19,354 nt of DNA from an uncultured Terriglobus sp. (GCA_937871605.1 CALMRM010000197.1:1-19354); one strand, 5' to 3'; shown: positions 1 through 9,059, numbered from the stretch's first letter. Numbers and translations are program-made. The notes: generated from the sequence alone by a model not told the origin.

Positions 1-1
1 C

Positions 2-175
2 GGCGTACTGCTGCTCCTTGAGCGTTTCTCTCAAAACCAGATCGATGCCGCAGCGTATGCCGCAGCACCGCCGGTTGCACAGGGAGCAGAGCAGACAGCC
101 GCGCCCACGTCTATTCTGCCGCGGTACACACACACGGGTGACGACACACCCAGTATGGAAGGACGGAAGCCATGA
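2..175 (+). CDS. C-terminal fragment of an unidentified membrane-associated protein
   Basis: The open frame enters from the left edge and ends at the TGA of 173-175, giving 57 residues. It starts with a very hydrophobic stretch (GVLLLLERF) that looks like the end of a transmembrane helix, followed by an Ala/Pro/Gln-rich tail of low complexity. The stop overlaps the start of the next gene in an ATGA arrangement (172-175), so the two are probably translated from one mRNA with coupling. In related acidobacteria, DUF4097 genes often follow a B-box zinc-finger membrane protein or an anti-sigma-like protein. The tail is compatible with the former, but this is inference from memory and the diagnostic domains lie outside the window. 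Confidence 0.6.
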   Translation, partial: GVLLLLERFSQNQIDAAAYAAAPPVAQGAEQTAAPTSILPRYTHTGDDTPSMEGRKP

Positions 176-2139
176 GCCCGACATCGCCCGATCTGCCGCC
201 TCAGCCGGGAAGCGACGTGCCCTACGATCCCACGAATAGCAACGATCCCCGCTACGACCCCGCCCGCGACCCGCGCTATAACCCACGCTGGCAGCGTGAC
301 CAGCAGCAGTATGCTCGCGACGCACAGCGCGCTGCGCAGGGCCAGGACAGGGCAGCGCGGCGGGCGCAGGCGGCGGCATGGAAAGCACAGACGCGAGCCC
401 AGCGCGATCAGTGGAAGCTGTACCTTCGCAGCCAGCGCAGGACGTCCATCATCGGGCCGCTGCTCCTCATCGCGCTTGGGGTGGTGTTCTACCTGGTCCA
501 CAGCGGCCGTGTTGAGGTGCTGCACTTTTTCAGCTGGTACGCGCGCTGGTGGCCGGTGCTGCTCATCGTGATCGGTCTGTTGCGGCTTGCGGAGTGGGCC
601 TTTGACCGTGCGCGTCAGCCTGCAGGTGCAACTTCCTTGCGGTATTCCGTGGGTGGCGGCGTTGTGTTTGCCGTGATTGCGCTGTCGTGTCTTGGCATCA
701 TTCTGCATGCGGGCGGCCAGTGGCGAGCAGATGGCAATGGGGTCGGTTTCCTGATGCGAAACTGGGGCGGCAGTGACCGCATGGGTACCTTCTTTGGCGA
801 CAAGCACGAGGAGGATACGCCTCAAATCACACGTTCCATCGCGCAGGGCGGGTTACTCTCCATCGACAACCCGAACGGCAGCGTCACCGTGACGGGCACC
901 AGCGATGATGGCAAGCTGCACCTCTCAGTCCACAAGGAGGTGTTTACGAGCTCTGATAGTACCGCCGTGGAGCGGCTGCGCGGGCTTACGCCCGTGCTGG
1001 AAGGCGCCGACAACTCCGTTACCCTGCATGTGCCCGCCGTGGATGGAAGCAACGCGGACTTGACGCTCCTGGTGCCGGCAACAACCCGTGTGGTGCTGAA
1101 TAGCAACCATGGCGACGTGCATCTGAGCAACCTCAAGCTGCCGCTCTCGGTGATCGCGAATAATGGCGATGTGGAGATCGCCGCCGTTTCCAGCAGCGTG
1201 CAGGCGCATGTGAACAATCGCCATCGTGATCTCAACATTCGCAGCGTCACGGGAGACGTGACGGTGGACGGTGATGGCGATGAGATCACGATCACCGACA
1301 TCACAGGCCCTGTGACGATCCGCGGGGACTTTGTCGGCGGCGGCACGTTGCAGCGCGTAAACGGCCCGGTACAGTATCACAGCAGCCGCTCAGACATTAG
1401 CCTTGCCAGGCTTGGCGGCGAACTTGAGATCGACGGACACGACCTCTCTGCCAGTGAAGCGGTCGGTCCCATCCTGGTGAAGACGCGTAGCCGCAACATT
1501 ACGCTGGACCGGGTGGTGGGCGATGTCCAGGTCACGAATAGCCACGGCGATGTCGATGTGCATGTGGCACCACCCACGGGTACGCTCACGGTCGACAACC
1601 AGAACGGCAATGTGAACGTCTCCCTGCCCGGACAGGCTAAATTCACGCTCAGTGCAGAAACCAGCGACGGCGACACGCACAGTGATTTCAGCTTTCCTGA
1701 CACGCACGGTGGGCGAGGCGTTCTGAGTGGGGCCATGAACGGGGGCGGCGCGGCCGTTCGGCTGAACACCTCCCATGGCGACATCAACATCAGCCGTAAC
1801 TCCAGCACGCCCCTGCCGCCTGCCCCTGCAAAGCCGCCGCGAGTGACCGCATCGGACTCCGCCGCTGGATTCGAGAGAATGGATCCCTCGCAGATGCAGC
1901 AGCTGCAGCAAATTCAGCGGGACGCAATGGAGAGCGCCGCAGCTGCCATGCGCGACTCTGCGAAGCAGATTGGCGACAGCCAAAAAGCGAGCCAGGAAGA
2001 ACTGCGGCAGCAGTTGCAAGCTGCGCGCGAACAAGTGCAGTCTGCGCGGGAGCAGGCGCGCGATGCCATGCGAGAGGCAAAGGAAAAGCAGAAGGAGACG
2101 GATCAGTTGGCGCGTGAAGCCGCACGCAACGCTCACTGA
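172..2139 (+). CDS. DUF4097-family beta-strand-repeat membrane protein
   Basis: A 655-aa protein of unknown function. Residues 1-90 are charged and Pro/Tyr/Arg/Gln-rich, probably cytoplasmic. Three hydrophobic segments follow at about 91-112, 126-142 and 157-181, resembling the small LiaI/LiaF-like membrane domain. From about 225 to 550 there is a long run of short beta-strand repeats with recurring N-G-D/N-V or H-G-D-V/I turns (NPNGSVTV, NHGDVHL, NNGDVEI, SHGDVDV, NQNGNVNV, SHGDINI). This is the DUF4097 pattern of a predicted right-handed parallel beta structure. Residues about 565-655 are Gln/Ala/Arg/Glu-rich and predicted coiled coil. The start is supported by a purine-rich stretch (GGAAGGACGGAAG) upstream and by the ATGA overlap with the preceding gene. 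DUF4097 proteins are often linked to envelope stress sensing; that role is an inference here. Confidence 0.85.
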   Translation: MSPTSPDLPPQPGSDVPYDPTNSNDPRYDPARDPRYNPRWQRDQQQYARDAQRAAQGQDRAARRAQAAAWKAQTRAQRDQWKLYLRSQRRTSIIGPLLLIALGVVFYLVHSGRVEVLHFFSWYARWWPVLLIVIGLLRLAEWAFDRARQPAGATSLRYSVGGGVVFAVIALSCLGIILHAGGQWRADGNGVGFLMRNWGGSDRMGTFFGDKHEEDTPQITRSIAQGGLLSIDNPNGSVTVTGTSDDGKLHLSVHKEVFTSSDSTAVERLRGLTPVLEGADNSVTLHVPAVDGSNADLTLLVPATTRVVLNSNHGDVHLSNLKLPLSVIANNGDVEIAAVSSSVQAHVNNRHRDLNIRSVTGDVTVDGDGDEITITDITGPVTIRGDFVGGGTLQRVNGPVQYHSSRSDISLARLGGELEIDGHDLSASEAVGPILVKTRSRNITLDRVVGDVQVTNSHGDVDVHVAPPTGTLTVDNQNGNVNVSLPGQAKFTLSAETSDGDTHSDFSFPDTHGGRGVLSGAMNGGGAAVRLNTSHGDINISRNSSTPLPPAPAKPPRVTASDSAAGFERMDPSQMQQLQQIQRDAMESAAAAMRDSAKQIGDSQKASQEELRQQLQAAREQVQSAREQARDAMREAKEKQKETDQLAREAARNAH

Positions 2140-2144
2140 TCGAA

Positions 2145-2178
2145 TGTATGAAGGCCGCCTAAGGGCGGCCTTCATACA
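2145..2178. terminator. Perfect 15-bp hairpin between convergent genes
   Basis: The arms 2145-2159 and 2164-2178 are perfectly complementary around a 4-nt loop (TAAG). The hairpin begins 6 bp after the stop of the DUF4097 gene and ends 17 bp before the stop of convergent ndk. Neither side carries a U-tract, so it is not a textbook intrinsic terminator. Its position suggests a bidirectional transcription end or an mRNA 3'-end stabiliser. Confidence 0.6.
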
Positions 2179-2194
2179 GCATGTATCAAAAGCA

Positions 2195-2611
2195 TTACTG
2201 CACTTCGTAGCCCGCGAAGAAATAGCCGATCTCGAAGGCTGCGGTGTCTTCCGCGTCCGAGCCGTGGATAGCGTTTTCTTCGATGGACGAGGCAAACTGC
2301 TTGCGAATGGTGCCCTCTTCCGCATTGGCCGGGTTGGTAGCACCCATCAGCTTCCGCAGGTCGGCAATAGCGTTCTCTTTCTCCAACACCATGGGAAAGA
2401 TCGCGCCTGATGACATGAAGCGGGTCAAGTCCGCGAAAAAGGGTCGAGCGGCGTGCACATGGTAGAAGCCTTGCGCCTGCTCGTTGGTCAGAGAAATCTT
2501 CTTGATCGCAACGATCTTGAAGCCAGCCTTTTCGATTTCGGCCAGGATGGCACCCGTGCTGCCATTACGAACGGCGTCGGGCTTGACGATGGAGAAGGTG
2601 CGCTGCGGCAT
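2195..2611 (-). CDS. ndk: Nucleoside diphosphate kinase
   Basis: This gene encodes the 138-aa enzyme that moves the gamma-phosphate from ATP to other (d)NDPs through a phospho-histidine. The N-terminus [14 protein letters not shown] carries the conserved Lys10, and the catalytic His115 lies in the NAIHGSD motif; the length fits the family. The frame is open farther upstream to 2686, but the start at 2611 is preferred because it matches the family N-terminus and has an AGGAG (complement of 2616-2620) 4 nt before ATG. Small departures from the usual proteobacterial motifs ([17 protein letters not shown]) look like lineage variation. It lies 105 bp downstream of sucD on the same strand with no visible terminator between them, so it may be the last gene of the sucC cluster. 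Confidence 0.96.
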   Translation of the reverse strand: MPQRTFSIVKPDAVRNGSTGAILAEIEKAGFKIVAIKKISLTNEQAQGFYHVHAARPFFADLTRFMSSGAIFPMVLEKENAIADLRKLMGATNPANAEEGTIRKQFASSIEENAIHGSDAEDTAAFEIGYFFAGYEVQ

Positions 2612-2716
2612 GATGCTCCTATAAGGTGATGCTTTGATTGTACCGGCAGGTCGGCGCTGCAGTTCTAAAGTAGCCTTCATGCGCACCCAAGCCGTGTACT
2701 GCTGCTCACGCTGCGC

Positions 2717-3604
2717 TCACAGCCCAAGCACCCGCGCCATGGTCTCGCCGATATCTGCAGGCGAGTTGACCACGTGAATGCCTGCGGCAGTCATGGCAGC
2801 CATCTTGCTTTCGGCTGTACCTTCGCCTCCGCTGATGATGGCGCCAGCATGGCCCATGCGGCGGCCGGGAGGTGCGGTCTGGCCTGCGATAAAGCCGACC
2901 ACGGGCTTCGTGACATTCGCTTTGATGTACTCCGCAGCTGCCTCCTCGTTGGTGCCACCGATCTCGCCGATCATCACGATGGCCTCGGTCTGTGGGTCTT
3001 CATTCAACATGCGGATGGCATCAATGTGCCGCGTGCCAATGATGGGGTCGCCGCCGATACCGATGGCGGTGGACTGGCCGATACCACGCTGGGTCAGCTG
3101 GTGGACGGCCTCATACGTCAAGGTGCCGGAGCGCGACACGATACCAACAGATCCTTCCTTGTGGATACGGCCCGGCATGATGCCGATCTTCGCCTTGCCG
3201 GGTGAGATGACGCCGGGGCAGTTCGGCCCGATCAGCACGGACTTTGAATCCTTCACCACGGTCCATGCCTTCACCATGTCCAGCACAGGGATGCCTTCGG
3301 TGATGCAGACCACTAGCGGCAGCTCCGCCGCAACGGCTTCCATAATGCCGTCTGCAGCAAACGGCGGAGGAACGAAGATCATGGTCGCGTTCGCGCCGGT
3401 CGCCTTCACGGCTTCTTCCACCGTGTTGAACACCGGCCAACCCCCGTGCGTCGTGCCGCCCTTGCCCGGCGTCACACCGCCCACCACGATGTCCTTGCCG
3501 AACTGCTTCGAGTACTCCGCGCAGCCTTTGGCGTGGTACGTGCCTTCACGGCCGGTGATGCCTTGCACGATGAGGCGGGTGGTGTTGTCGACTAGTACGG
3601 ACAT
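2717..3604 (-). CDS. sucD: Succinyl-CoA ligase (ADP/GDP-forming), alpha subunit
   Basis: The 295-aa alpha subunit of succinyl-CoA synthetase, which converts succinyl-CoA, NDP and phosphate to succinate, CoA and NTP in the TCA cycle. The N-terminal CoA-binding domain is clear ([13 protein letters not shown] near residues 14-26; TPGKGG 45-50; PNCPGVI 127-133; SRSGTLTYE 157-165). The active-site histidine that is phosphorylated is His252 in [17 protein letters not shown]. Length and both ends match the family. An AAGGGG precedes the start. The gene begins 18 bp after the stop of the FAD monooxygenase, and its partner sucC lies beyond that gene, an arrangement unlike the usual adjacent sucC-sucD. 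Confidence 0.97.
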   Translation of the reverse strand: MSVLVDNTTRLIVQGITGREGTYHAKGCAEYSKQFGKDIVVGGVTPGKGGTTHGGWPVFNTVEEAVKATGANATMIFVPPPFAADGIMEAVAAELPLVVCITEGIPVLDMVKAWTVVKDSKSVLIGPNCPGVISPGKAKIGIMPGRIHKEGSVGIVSRSGTLTYEAVHQLTQRGIGQSTAIGIGGDPIIGTRHIDAIRMLNEDPQTEAIVMIGEIGGTNEEAAAEYIKANVTKPVVGFIAGQTAPPGRRMGHAGAIISGGEGTAESKMAAMTAAGIHVVNSPADIGETMARVLGL

Positions 3605-3622
3605 CGGTCTTACCCCTTTGAT

Positions 3623-4819
3623 CTAACTCTCAAGTACCTGTGTCGCGGAGATCGCCTGGCGCTCCGTCTCAAACTGTTGGAACAGCGCCACCAGACGGCT
3701 ACCAGCATCCGGTGAGTGGAACATCTCTGTATTTTCCATGGTGGTGCGCGCCACATCCGACGTGCGGGAAAACATCTCACGCTCGTAGGCTGCAATGGCC
3801 TCCTGTGTGCTGTCCCACTGGTCGCTACTCAGTTCCGTTGCCAGTACAAGCGGATCCAGCATGGCCATGTTGACGCCTTCACCCGCGTAGGGTGGCATTA
3901 CGTGCGCCGCGTCGCCAATCAGGGTCATATTCTGCTTTGCGATCCAGCGCTGGTCGAACGAGCAGTAGTACTGAGGACGGGGCGTCAGCTTGTCCGTGTG
4001 CTGGAATAGCGGATCGTAAAATTCGCTCCAGCCCGGGTACGTCTCATGGAACCACTTCACTCGTCCGGCTGCACTCGACAGATCCGCGTGCGGCTCCTTG
4101 GACCACGCTTCCGGCACCTTGAACCCGCAGTAGAACGCTGCGCTGCCATCACCCTTTGTGCCCATGGCGAGACTCTTCTCGCCGCCTACCGCCAGGATGG
4201 CCCGGTAGCCGCCACTCAGCCGCTGCACAAAGTGCGGCAGATCGGCGGCAGCATCGGCGATGTTGCCTTCGAAGATCGTTACGCCGGAGTAGGTCGGTCG
4301 AATGGGCGTGACATGCGGGCGCAGGCGTGAGTTGGCACCGTCGGCTGCGATTACCAGGTCAGCTTCGAACGTTTCCTCGCCTGCAAAGTGGAGTCGCACG
4401 CGGGAACCATCTTCCGTCACACCTTCCAGTTTGCGATCCCAAACGACCGTGCCGGAACGTAAGGATTCGATCAGTAGATCGCGTAAGGGACCACGGTCGA
4501 TCTCAGGGCGCTCGAACGACAGGCCATGGCTACTCTCATCCACATGCAGCACGCGCGCCTGTCCGTCCTGGATCAGGAGAGAATCAGCGCCCGGCCGGTA
4601 GTTTGCTCGGAACGCGTCCATCAGTCCAGCGGCCTCCAGCGCGGCCAGTCCCGCGTCCGAGTGCAGGTCGAGTGTGGAACCCTGGTTGCGCGCGTCACGG
4701 CTGCTGTCACGCTCAAGAACAGTGACGTCGGCACCACGCATCTGCAGCAGGCGCGCGAGCGTCAACCCGCCCGGCCCTGCGCCGACCACAGCTACTTGCT
4801 TATTGTGAAGAAGCTTCAT
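3623..4819 (-). CDS. FAD-dependent monooxygenase, Tet(X)-like
   Basis: A 398-aa group A flavoprotein hydroxylase. The Rossmann motif GAGPGG lies at residues 13-18 with the ribose-binding E36-R37; the DG motif is D160-G161 and the FAD GD motif is G302-D303 in [18 protein letters not shown]. By eye it resembles Tet(X) along most of its length (MKLLHNK start, STLDLH at 48-53, RPEIDR at 104-109, TVVWDRKL at 124-131, GDAAH..PP.AGEGVN), so the start at 4819 is credible. The residues that would align with the tetracycline-contacting His and Gly of Tet(X) appear replaced (region 224-233), so tetracycline need not be the substrate; other TetX/PHBH-like enzymes act on aromatic or polyketide compounds. 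There is no clear Shine-Dalgarno in the 12-bp gap after sucC, suggesting coupled translation. The gene is inserted between sucC and sucD. No enzyme substrate can be named from sequence. Confidence 0.9.
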   Translation of the reverse strand: MKLLHNKQVAVVGAGPGGLTLARLLQMRGADVTVLERDSSRDARNQGSTLDLHSDAGLAALEAAGLMDAFRANYRPGADSLLIQDGQARVLHVDESSHGLSFERPEIDRGPLRDLLIESLRSGTVVWDRKLEGVTEDGSRVRLHFAGEETFEADLVIAADGANSRLRPHVTPIRPTYSGVTIFEGNIADAAADLPHFVQRLSGGYRAILAVGGEKSLAMGTKGDGSAAFYCGFKVPEAWSKEPHADLSSAAGRVKWFHETYPGWSEFYDPLFQHTDKLTPRPQYYCSFDQRWIAKQNMTLIGDAAHVMPPYAGEGVNMAMLDPLVLATELSSDQWDSTQEAIAAYEREMFSRTSDVARTTMENTEMFHSPDAGSRLVALFQQFETERQAISATQVLES

Positions 4820-4831
4820 GTGCGAACCGCG

Positions 4832-6004
4832 TCAGGCCTTTGCCGCTTCCACCGCCAACTTCGCGGCTTCTGCCATCGTCTCGCCCACGGAGTATTTCAG
4901 ACCGGAGTCCGCGAGAATCTTGCGACCCTCTTCGACGTTGGTGCCCTCCAGGCGCAGGATCAGCGGCAGTGTGACATTCAAGTTGCGTGCTGCCGCCACC
5001 ACTGCAGTCGCCAGCACGTCCACGCGCAGAATGCCGCCGAAGATGTTGATAAAGATTGCCTTCACATTCGGGTCGGCGAGCAGTATGGCGAACGCTGCTT
5101 CGATCTGCTGCTGGTTTGCGCCACCGCCTACGTCCAGGAAATTCGCAGGCGAGCCGCCGCTGTACTGGATGATGTCCATGGTCGCCATGGCCAGGCCCGC
5201 GCCGTTCACCATGCAGGCGATGCTGCCGTCGAGTTTGATGTAGTTCAGTGAATCCTTGCTGGCCTCGACCTCGAGCGGGTCTTCCTCGGCGACATCGCGC
5301 AGTTCCTTCAGGTCCTTGTGGCGGAACAGGGCGTTGTCATCGAAGTTGATCTTGCAGTCGAGCGCAGCCAGCTTGCCGTCCCTGGTGGTGATGAACGGAT
5401 TGATCTCCAGCAGAGAGCAGTCCGTCTCGATGAATGCCTTGTACAGCCCCAGCATGAAGCTGACGGCTGGGTTGATCTGTGCGGGTGTCAGGCCCAGTTT
5501 GAAGGCCAGGTTGCGCGCCTGCCAGGGCTGCAGCCCCAGCGCGGGCTCGATGGCTTCCTTGTAAATGGCCTCAGGGTTTTCGGCAGCGACTTCCTCGATC
5601 TCCATGCCGCCCGCCTGTGAAGCCATGAAGGTCAGCTTGCTGGTGGCGCGGTCCAACACGATGCCAAGGTAGAGTTCGCGGTCGATGGCGGAACCCGCTT
5701 CCACCAACAGGCGCTGCACCTTCTGCCCCTGTGGCCCGGTTTGGTGGGTCACCAGTTGCATACCCAGGATGGCCTTGGACGCGGTGTTTGCGTCGTCCAG
5801 CGTCTTGGTCACCTTCACGCCGCCACCCTTGCCGCGGCCGCCTGCGTGAATCTGCGCCTTGACCACGACCACCGGATTGCCCGCGGAAAATAGCTGCTTG
5901 GCGGCGTGATCGGCCTCTTCCAACGTGGTGACCATTTCGCCCTCGGGAACGGGCACGCCGTACTTCCGCAGGATGTCTTTGGCCTGGTACTCGTGGATCT
6001 TCAT
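4832..6004 (-). CDS. sucC: Succinyl-CoA ligase (ADP-forming), beta subunit
   Basis: The 390-aa beta subunit of succinyl-CoA synthetase, which binds the nucleotide through an ATP-grasp fold. It starts [20 protein letters not shown], the family signature. The nucleotide loop [10 protein letters not shown] is at 55-64; LLEINPF (198-204) carries the metal/nucleotide ligands; NGAGLAM is near 267-273, DVGGGA at 291-296 and the CoA-ligase-domain loop NIFGGI at 320-325. The length is normal. A GGAG lies 11 nt upstream of the start, with no better alternative. It is the first gene of the minus-strand cluster sucC, monooxygenase, sucD, ndk, and is divergent from trpD across about 120 bp. I saw no convincing promoter hexamers. 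Confidence 0.97.
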   Translation of the reverse strand: MKIHEYQAKDILRKYGVPVPEGEMVTTLEEADHAAKQLFSAGNPVVVVKAQIHAGGRGKGGGVKVTKTLDDANTASKAILGMQLVTHQTGPQGQKVQRLLVEAGSAIDRELYLGIVLDRATSKLTFMASQAGGMEIEEVAAENPEAIYKEAIEPALGLQPWQARNLAFKLGLTPAQINPAVSFMLGLYKAFIETDCSLLEINPFITTRDGKLAALDCKINFDDNALFRHKDLKELRDVAEEDPLEVEASKDSLNYIKLDGSIACMVNGAGLAMATMDIIQYSGGSPANFLDVGGGANQQQIEAAFAILLADPNVKAIFINIFGGILRVDVLATAVVAAARNLNVTLPLILRLEGTNVEEGRKILADSGLKYSVGETMAEAAKLAVEAAKA

Positions 6005-6124
6005 CGTGGGGCAAACTCCGGCGGTAATCTTGTAGCTGTCAGGGAATGGTAGCGGACGACGGTGACAGCCGTAAATGGCACCCGCGCCGTCGCCCGTTCC
6101 CGCGCGGCGCCTATCTGCGAGAAA

Positions 6125-7168
6125 ATGTCAGCTATGGACCCCGTGGCACTGCTTGCAAGCGTGGTGAATGGGGGCGACGCTCTGTCGTTTCAGGATGCCC
6201 ATGACCTGATGGCCGCGCTGCTGGCGGGCACGTTCAGCGAGAACGAGATGTCCGCCCTGCTGAGCGCGTTGTACGAGCGTGGCGAAACCGCAGCGGAACT
6301 GGCAGGCTTTGCCGACGCCATGCGCTCTGCCTCCGTGAAACTGCCGCTAACCGACGCCGAACGCGACACGCTGGTGGACACCTGCGGCACCGGCGGCGAT
6401 GGCAGCGGCACCTTCAACATTTCCACCGCGGTCGCGCTGGTGGCAGCGGCAGCCGGAGCGAAGATCGCGAAGCATGGCAACCGCGCCGTCACCTCGCGCT
6501 GCGGCTCGGCCGACGTGCTGGAGGCGCTCGGCATCCGCACCGACCACACGCCAGAGTCGGCGGCGAAGAGCATTCGTCAGCATGGCTTCGCGTTCCTGCT
6601 GGCTACGCGAATGCACCCCGCCATGAAGATCGTCGCGCCGGTCCGGCGAGCGCTGCCCTTCCGCACCGTGTTCAACCTGCTGGGACCCATGACCAACCCG
6701 GCAGGAGCGCGGCGGCAGGTGATCGGCGTCTACTCCGCCGCCGCTGTGCCGTTGGTTGCGGAGGCGCTGGCACTGGGCGGCCACATGACGCACGCGCTGG
6801 TGGTCCATGGCCACGGTGGCCTGGATGAGTTATCGTTGTCGGGCGAAAGCACCCTCGCCGAGATCAAAGGCACTCAGGTACGGCAGTACATTCTTTCGCC
6901 CAACGATGCGAACATATCGCCTTCGACTGATGCACTCCTGGGCGGCGATGCAGAGGCGAATGCGGCAATCCTGCATGCGATCTTCGCGGGCAACCCAGGA
7001 ACACCACGCGATATCGTTCTGCTGAACACGGCAGCCGTGTTGCAGGTGGCGGGCTTTGCCGGGGATCTGCGCGAAGGGATCAGAATGGGTGCAATCACAA
7101 TCGACTCCGGCAAAGTAGCCAAACTGCTCAATGAGTTGAAGATGGGCCAGTCTGTGCGGTCTGAATAG
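6125..7168 (+). CDS. trpD: Anthranilate phosphoribosyltransferase
   Basis: This enzyme of about 347 aa joins anthranilate to PRPP, the second step of tryptophan synthesis. From the ATG at 6125 the PRPP loop [12 protein letters not shown] is at residues 87-98, [15 protein letters not shown] at 116-130, and the conserved [11 protein letters not shown] follows in the middle of the protein. The frame is open back to a GTG at 6062, but family alignment favours 6125 or the in-frame ATG at 6134, because the helical N-domain begins at [13 protein letters not shown]. Neither start has a strong Shine-Dalgarno (GAGAAA only). The gene is alone here: no other trp gene is in the window, so it is separated from the rest of the pathway. 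It converges on the cytochrome gene across 29 bp with no obvious terminator hairpin. Confidence 0.95.
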   Translation: MSAMDPVALLASVVNGGDALSFQDAHDLMAALLAGTFSENEMSALLSALYERGETAAELAGFADAMRSASVKLPLTDAERDTLVDTCGTGGDGSGTFNISTAVALVAAAAGAKIAKHGNRAVTSRCGSADVLEALGIRTDHTPESAAKSIRQHGFAFLLATRMHPAMKIVAPVRRALPFRTVFNLLGPMTNPAGARRQVIGVYSAAAVPLVAEALALGGHMTHALVVHGHGGLDELSLSGESTLAEIKGTQVRQYILSPNDANISPSTDALLGGDAEANAAILHAIFAGNPGTPRDIVLLNTAAVLQVAGFAGDLREGIRMGAITIDSGKVAKLLNELKMGQSVRSE

Positions 7169-7197
7169 GCCTCAACATAGATGGCGAGACCTGTCCG

Positions 7198-7746
7198 TTA
7201 CTGCTCGGCGGGCACGGTCGGCTGCAGCAGCTTCTGCGCACTGTCCGGAAGCGGCTTGTCGGCATTCTTCAGCAGGTTGCTAACCTCCCACATCTGCGTT
7301 TCGGTCAGCAGTTTGACGTAGGACGGCATGGCAGAAAGGCGGATCCCATTCCTGACCTTCCAGTAGGTCTCGCCGACAGAATCATCTGAGACGCCCACCA
7401 CGGCTCCGCTATGGTGCCGCTCCCAAAGTTGTGGAGCACCCGGGAACATGTTCTCTGCAAGCGCGGTCTTGTGGTTGGGAAAGCCGTGGCAGAAACCGCA
7501 CTGCTGCTTGTACACGGCTGCCCCTTCGGTGAGTGTTTGCTCATTCACCGGAATGGGCGAGGCTGCGAGCATCTCCCGGTCAATGCGAGCGTGCAAGGGG
7601 TTGTGCACAATGGCAGCCTCGGCAGGGAAAGAGGGATCGGCGACCGCAACCGGCGGGTGACCGTAAGAAAGGTAAAGCCAGGTACCTGCGGGAACAGCTA
7701 CGATTCCGAGCACAAAGAACAAGACTGCTAACGCAAACCGGTTCAT
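7198..7746 (-). CDS. Membrane-anchored monohaem cytochrome c
   Basis: A 182-aa class I cytochrome c-like protein. The first 26 residues form a hydrophobic segment (FALAVLFFVLGIVAVPAG), an uncleaved anchor or signal peptide, which places the rest in the periplasm. A single haem-attachment motif CGFCH lies at 83-87, and the probable sixth ligand is Met140 in RLSAMPSY, at the usual distance. Only one CXXCH is present. An AGGAGAGG (complement of 7749-7756) precedes the start closely. It follows uvsE on the same strand with a 29-bp gap, so the two may be co-transcribed, although there is no known functional link. It probably carries electrons for an unidentified partner. Confidence 0.9.
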   Translation of the reverse strand: MNRFALAVLFFVLGIVAVPAGTWLYLSYGHPPVAVADPSFPAEAAIVHNPLHARIDREMLAASPIPVNEQTLTEGAAVYKQQCGFCHGFPNHKTALAENMFPGAPQLWERHHSGAVVGVSDDSVGETYWKVRNGIRLSAMPSYVKLLTETQMWEVSNLLKNADKPLPDSAQKLLQPTVPAEQ

Positions 7747-7775
7747 GACCTCTCCTGTCCTGATCTTCGCACCGG

Positions 7776-9059
7776 TCAGGCCGCTTCAGCCTCGCCCATG
7801 TCACCTTTCTCCACAATCTCCTCGACGTCCTCGATCGGTTGACCCAGCTTGATGCCGTACCGTGGTGCGAGTTCCGGTGCGAAGCGGGCGATGTCGTTGC
7901 GCAGACGGATGAGCGACAGGTCCTTTGCCTTGCTCTCGAGCATGATGTCGGTTTCGAGGTGCTGGATGCTGCGCAGAAACGTGAGCGTCTCGAAGGGATT
8001 GTTGTAGTCTGCGTGGCCCGTCCAGATGGGCGGCTGCAGCACGGTCTCTATCAGGCCGGTCTTCTTGTTCTTGCGCTTGATTTCGCGCATTTCGGTGCGA
8101 GCGCAGCTGAAGTGCATCTTGGGCCGAACGCCCTCTGGCCACGTCTTCAGACAGCGTGCTAGCGTGTCCACCAGCGGTAGGTCTTCCGGGTTCATGCACC
8201 AGTGGTGCTGGTAATCCCACACGCACTTGACGCCTGTTCGTTCGTGGATGCTGAGCACGTCGGCGGCGGAGAAGCGGATGTCGTCATTCTCCAGCACCAA
8301 CCGGCGCTGCACGCGCTCGCTCAAGCGCGACCAGGTCTTGACCCAGTTGTCACAGCCGGCCTTGCGGTTGCCGTATGCGCCGCCCACATGGATGACCATG
8401 ATGGCCTCGGGCGGCAGCTCCATGTAATCGAGCATGGTGGCCTGCGATTCGAGGTCGGCGATGGACTTCCGCGTCAGCGTCTCATTGTCGCTGTTCAGCA
8501 CGATGTACTGCGATGGGTGAAAGCTCAGCCGCAGGCCTTGCGCCTTGGCCAGCTTGCCCACGTGTTCCAGGTCGGCGCGGCTTTCCTCCACCATGTTGTG
8601 GAACTGCGGCATGTCCGGGTGCGTGTGGTACGGCGCCAGATCGCTGCTCATGCGGTACATGCGGATGCTGTGCTGCCGCAGGTACTCAAACGTCTCGCAC
8701 ATGTAGCCCAGGGAGACGCGCAGGTGCGGGTTCAGCCGCCAGCCGCGCGTGTCGTTGCTCTTCAGGTCAGGGCGGCCCATGACCTTCACCGGGAAGCCGA
8801 GGCGCATGGCATCAGCGGGGAAGGGCGGCATGGTCAGCCCATCCTCGTCCTGTGTGGGCCAGCCGCAGGACGCCATGGGGTTCTGCAGGCGGCGCTCATC
8901 GGCAGCGGCAGTCTCAGCCTTCTGGCGCTCGCGCGCGGCCTTGACGTTGGCCTTCTTTTTGGCCAGCTTTTCCTTTGCTTTGCGCTTTTCTTCGCGCTCC
9001 TGCTGGGCGGGCGTCAGTGGCTTGGCAGCCTTCTTAGGTTGGGCATTTTTCAGACTCAT
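7776..9059 (-). CDS. uvsE: UV-damage endonuclease (UvsE/UVDE family)
   Basis: A 427-aa DNA repair endonuclease that nicks 5' of UV photoproducts and related lesions. The TIM-barrel metal-site motifs are all visible: YRMSSDLAP (135-143), SFHPSQYIVLNS (179-190), VIHVGGAYG (222-230), RLVLENDD (253-260), WDYQHH (281-286), MHFSCAR (315-321) and HADYN (349-353). These supply the His, Glu and Asp ligands of the family. Bacterial homologues are about 300 aa; this one has an N-terminal extension of about 60-80 residues, strongly Lys/Ala/Glu/Gln-rich (1-56), probably helical and possibly DNA-binding. No clear Shine-Dalgarno precedes the ATG at 9059, and in-frame ATGs at 8876 and 8807 also lack one, so the true start is not certain. 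Confidence 0.92.
   Translation of the reverse strand: MSLKNAQPKKAAKPLTPAQQEREEKRKAKEKLAKKKANVKAARERQKAETAAADERRLQNPMASCGWPTQDEDGLTMPPFPADAMRLGFPVKVMGRPDLKSNDTRGWRLNPHLRVSLGYMCETFEYLRQHSIRMYRMSSDLAPYHTHPDMPQFHNMVEESRADLEHVGKLAKAQGLRLSFHPSQYIVLNSDNETLTRKSIADLESQATMLDYMELPPEAIMVIHVGGAYGNRKAGCDNWVKTWSRLSERVQRRLVLENDDIRFSAADVLSIHERTGVKCVWDYQHHWCMNPEDLPLVDTLARCLKTWPEGVRPKMHFSCARTEMREIKRKNKKTGLIETVLQPPIWTGHADYNNPFETLTFLRSIQHLETDIMLESKAKDLSLIRLRNDIARFAPELAPRYGIKLGQPIEDVEEIVEKGDMGEAEAA

Noticed and set aside
2778..3626. Long plus-strand open frame of 282 aa opposite sucD
   Set aside because: It is a mirror of the sucD coding strand, with Met/Pro/Ala-rich nonsense sequence and no family motif; sucD itself is unmistakable.
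6062..6124. Upstream GTG start for trpD at 6062
   Set aside because: The extra 21 residues do not resemble the family N-terminus, and no ribosome-binding site precedes the GTG.
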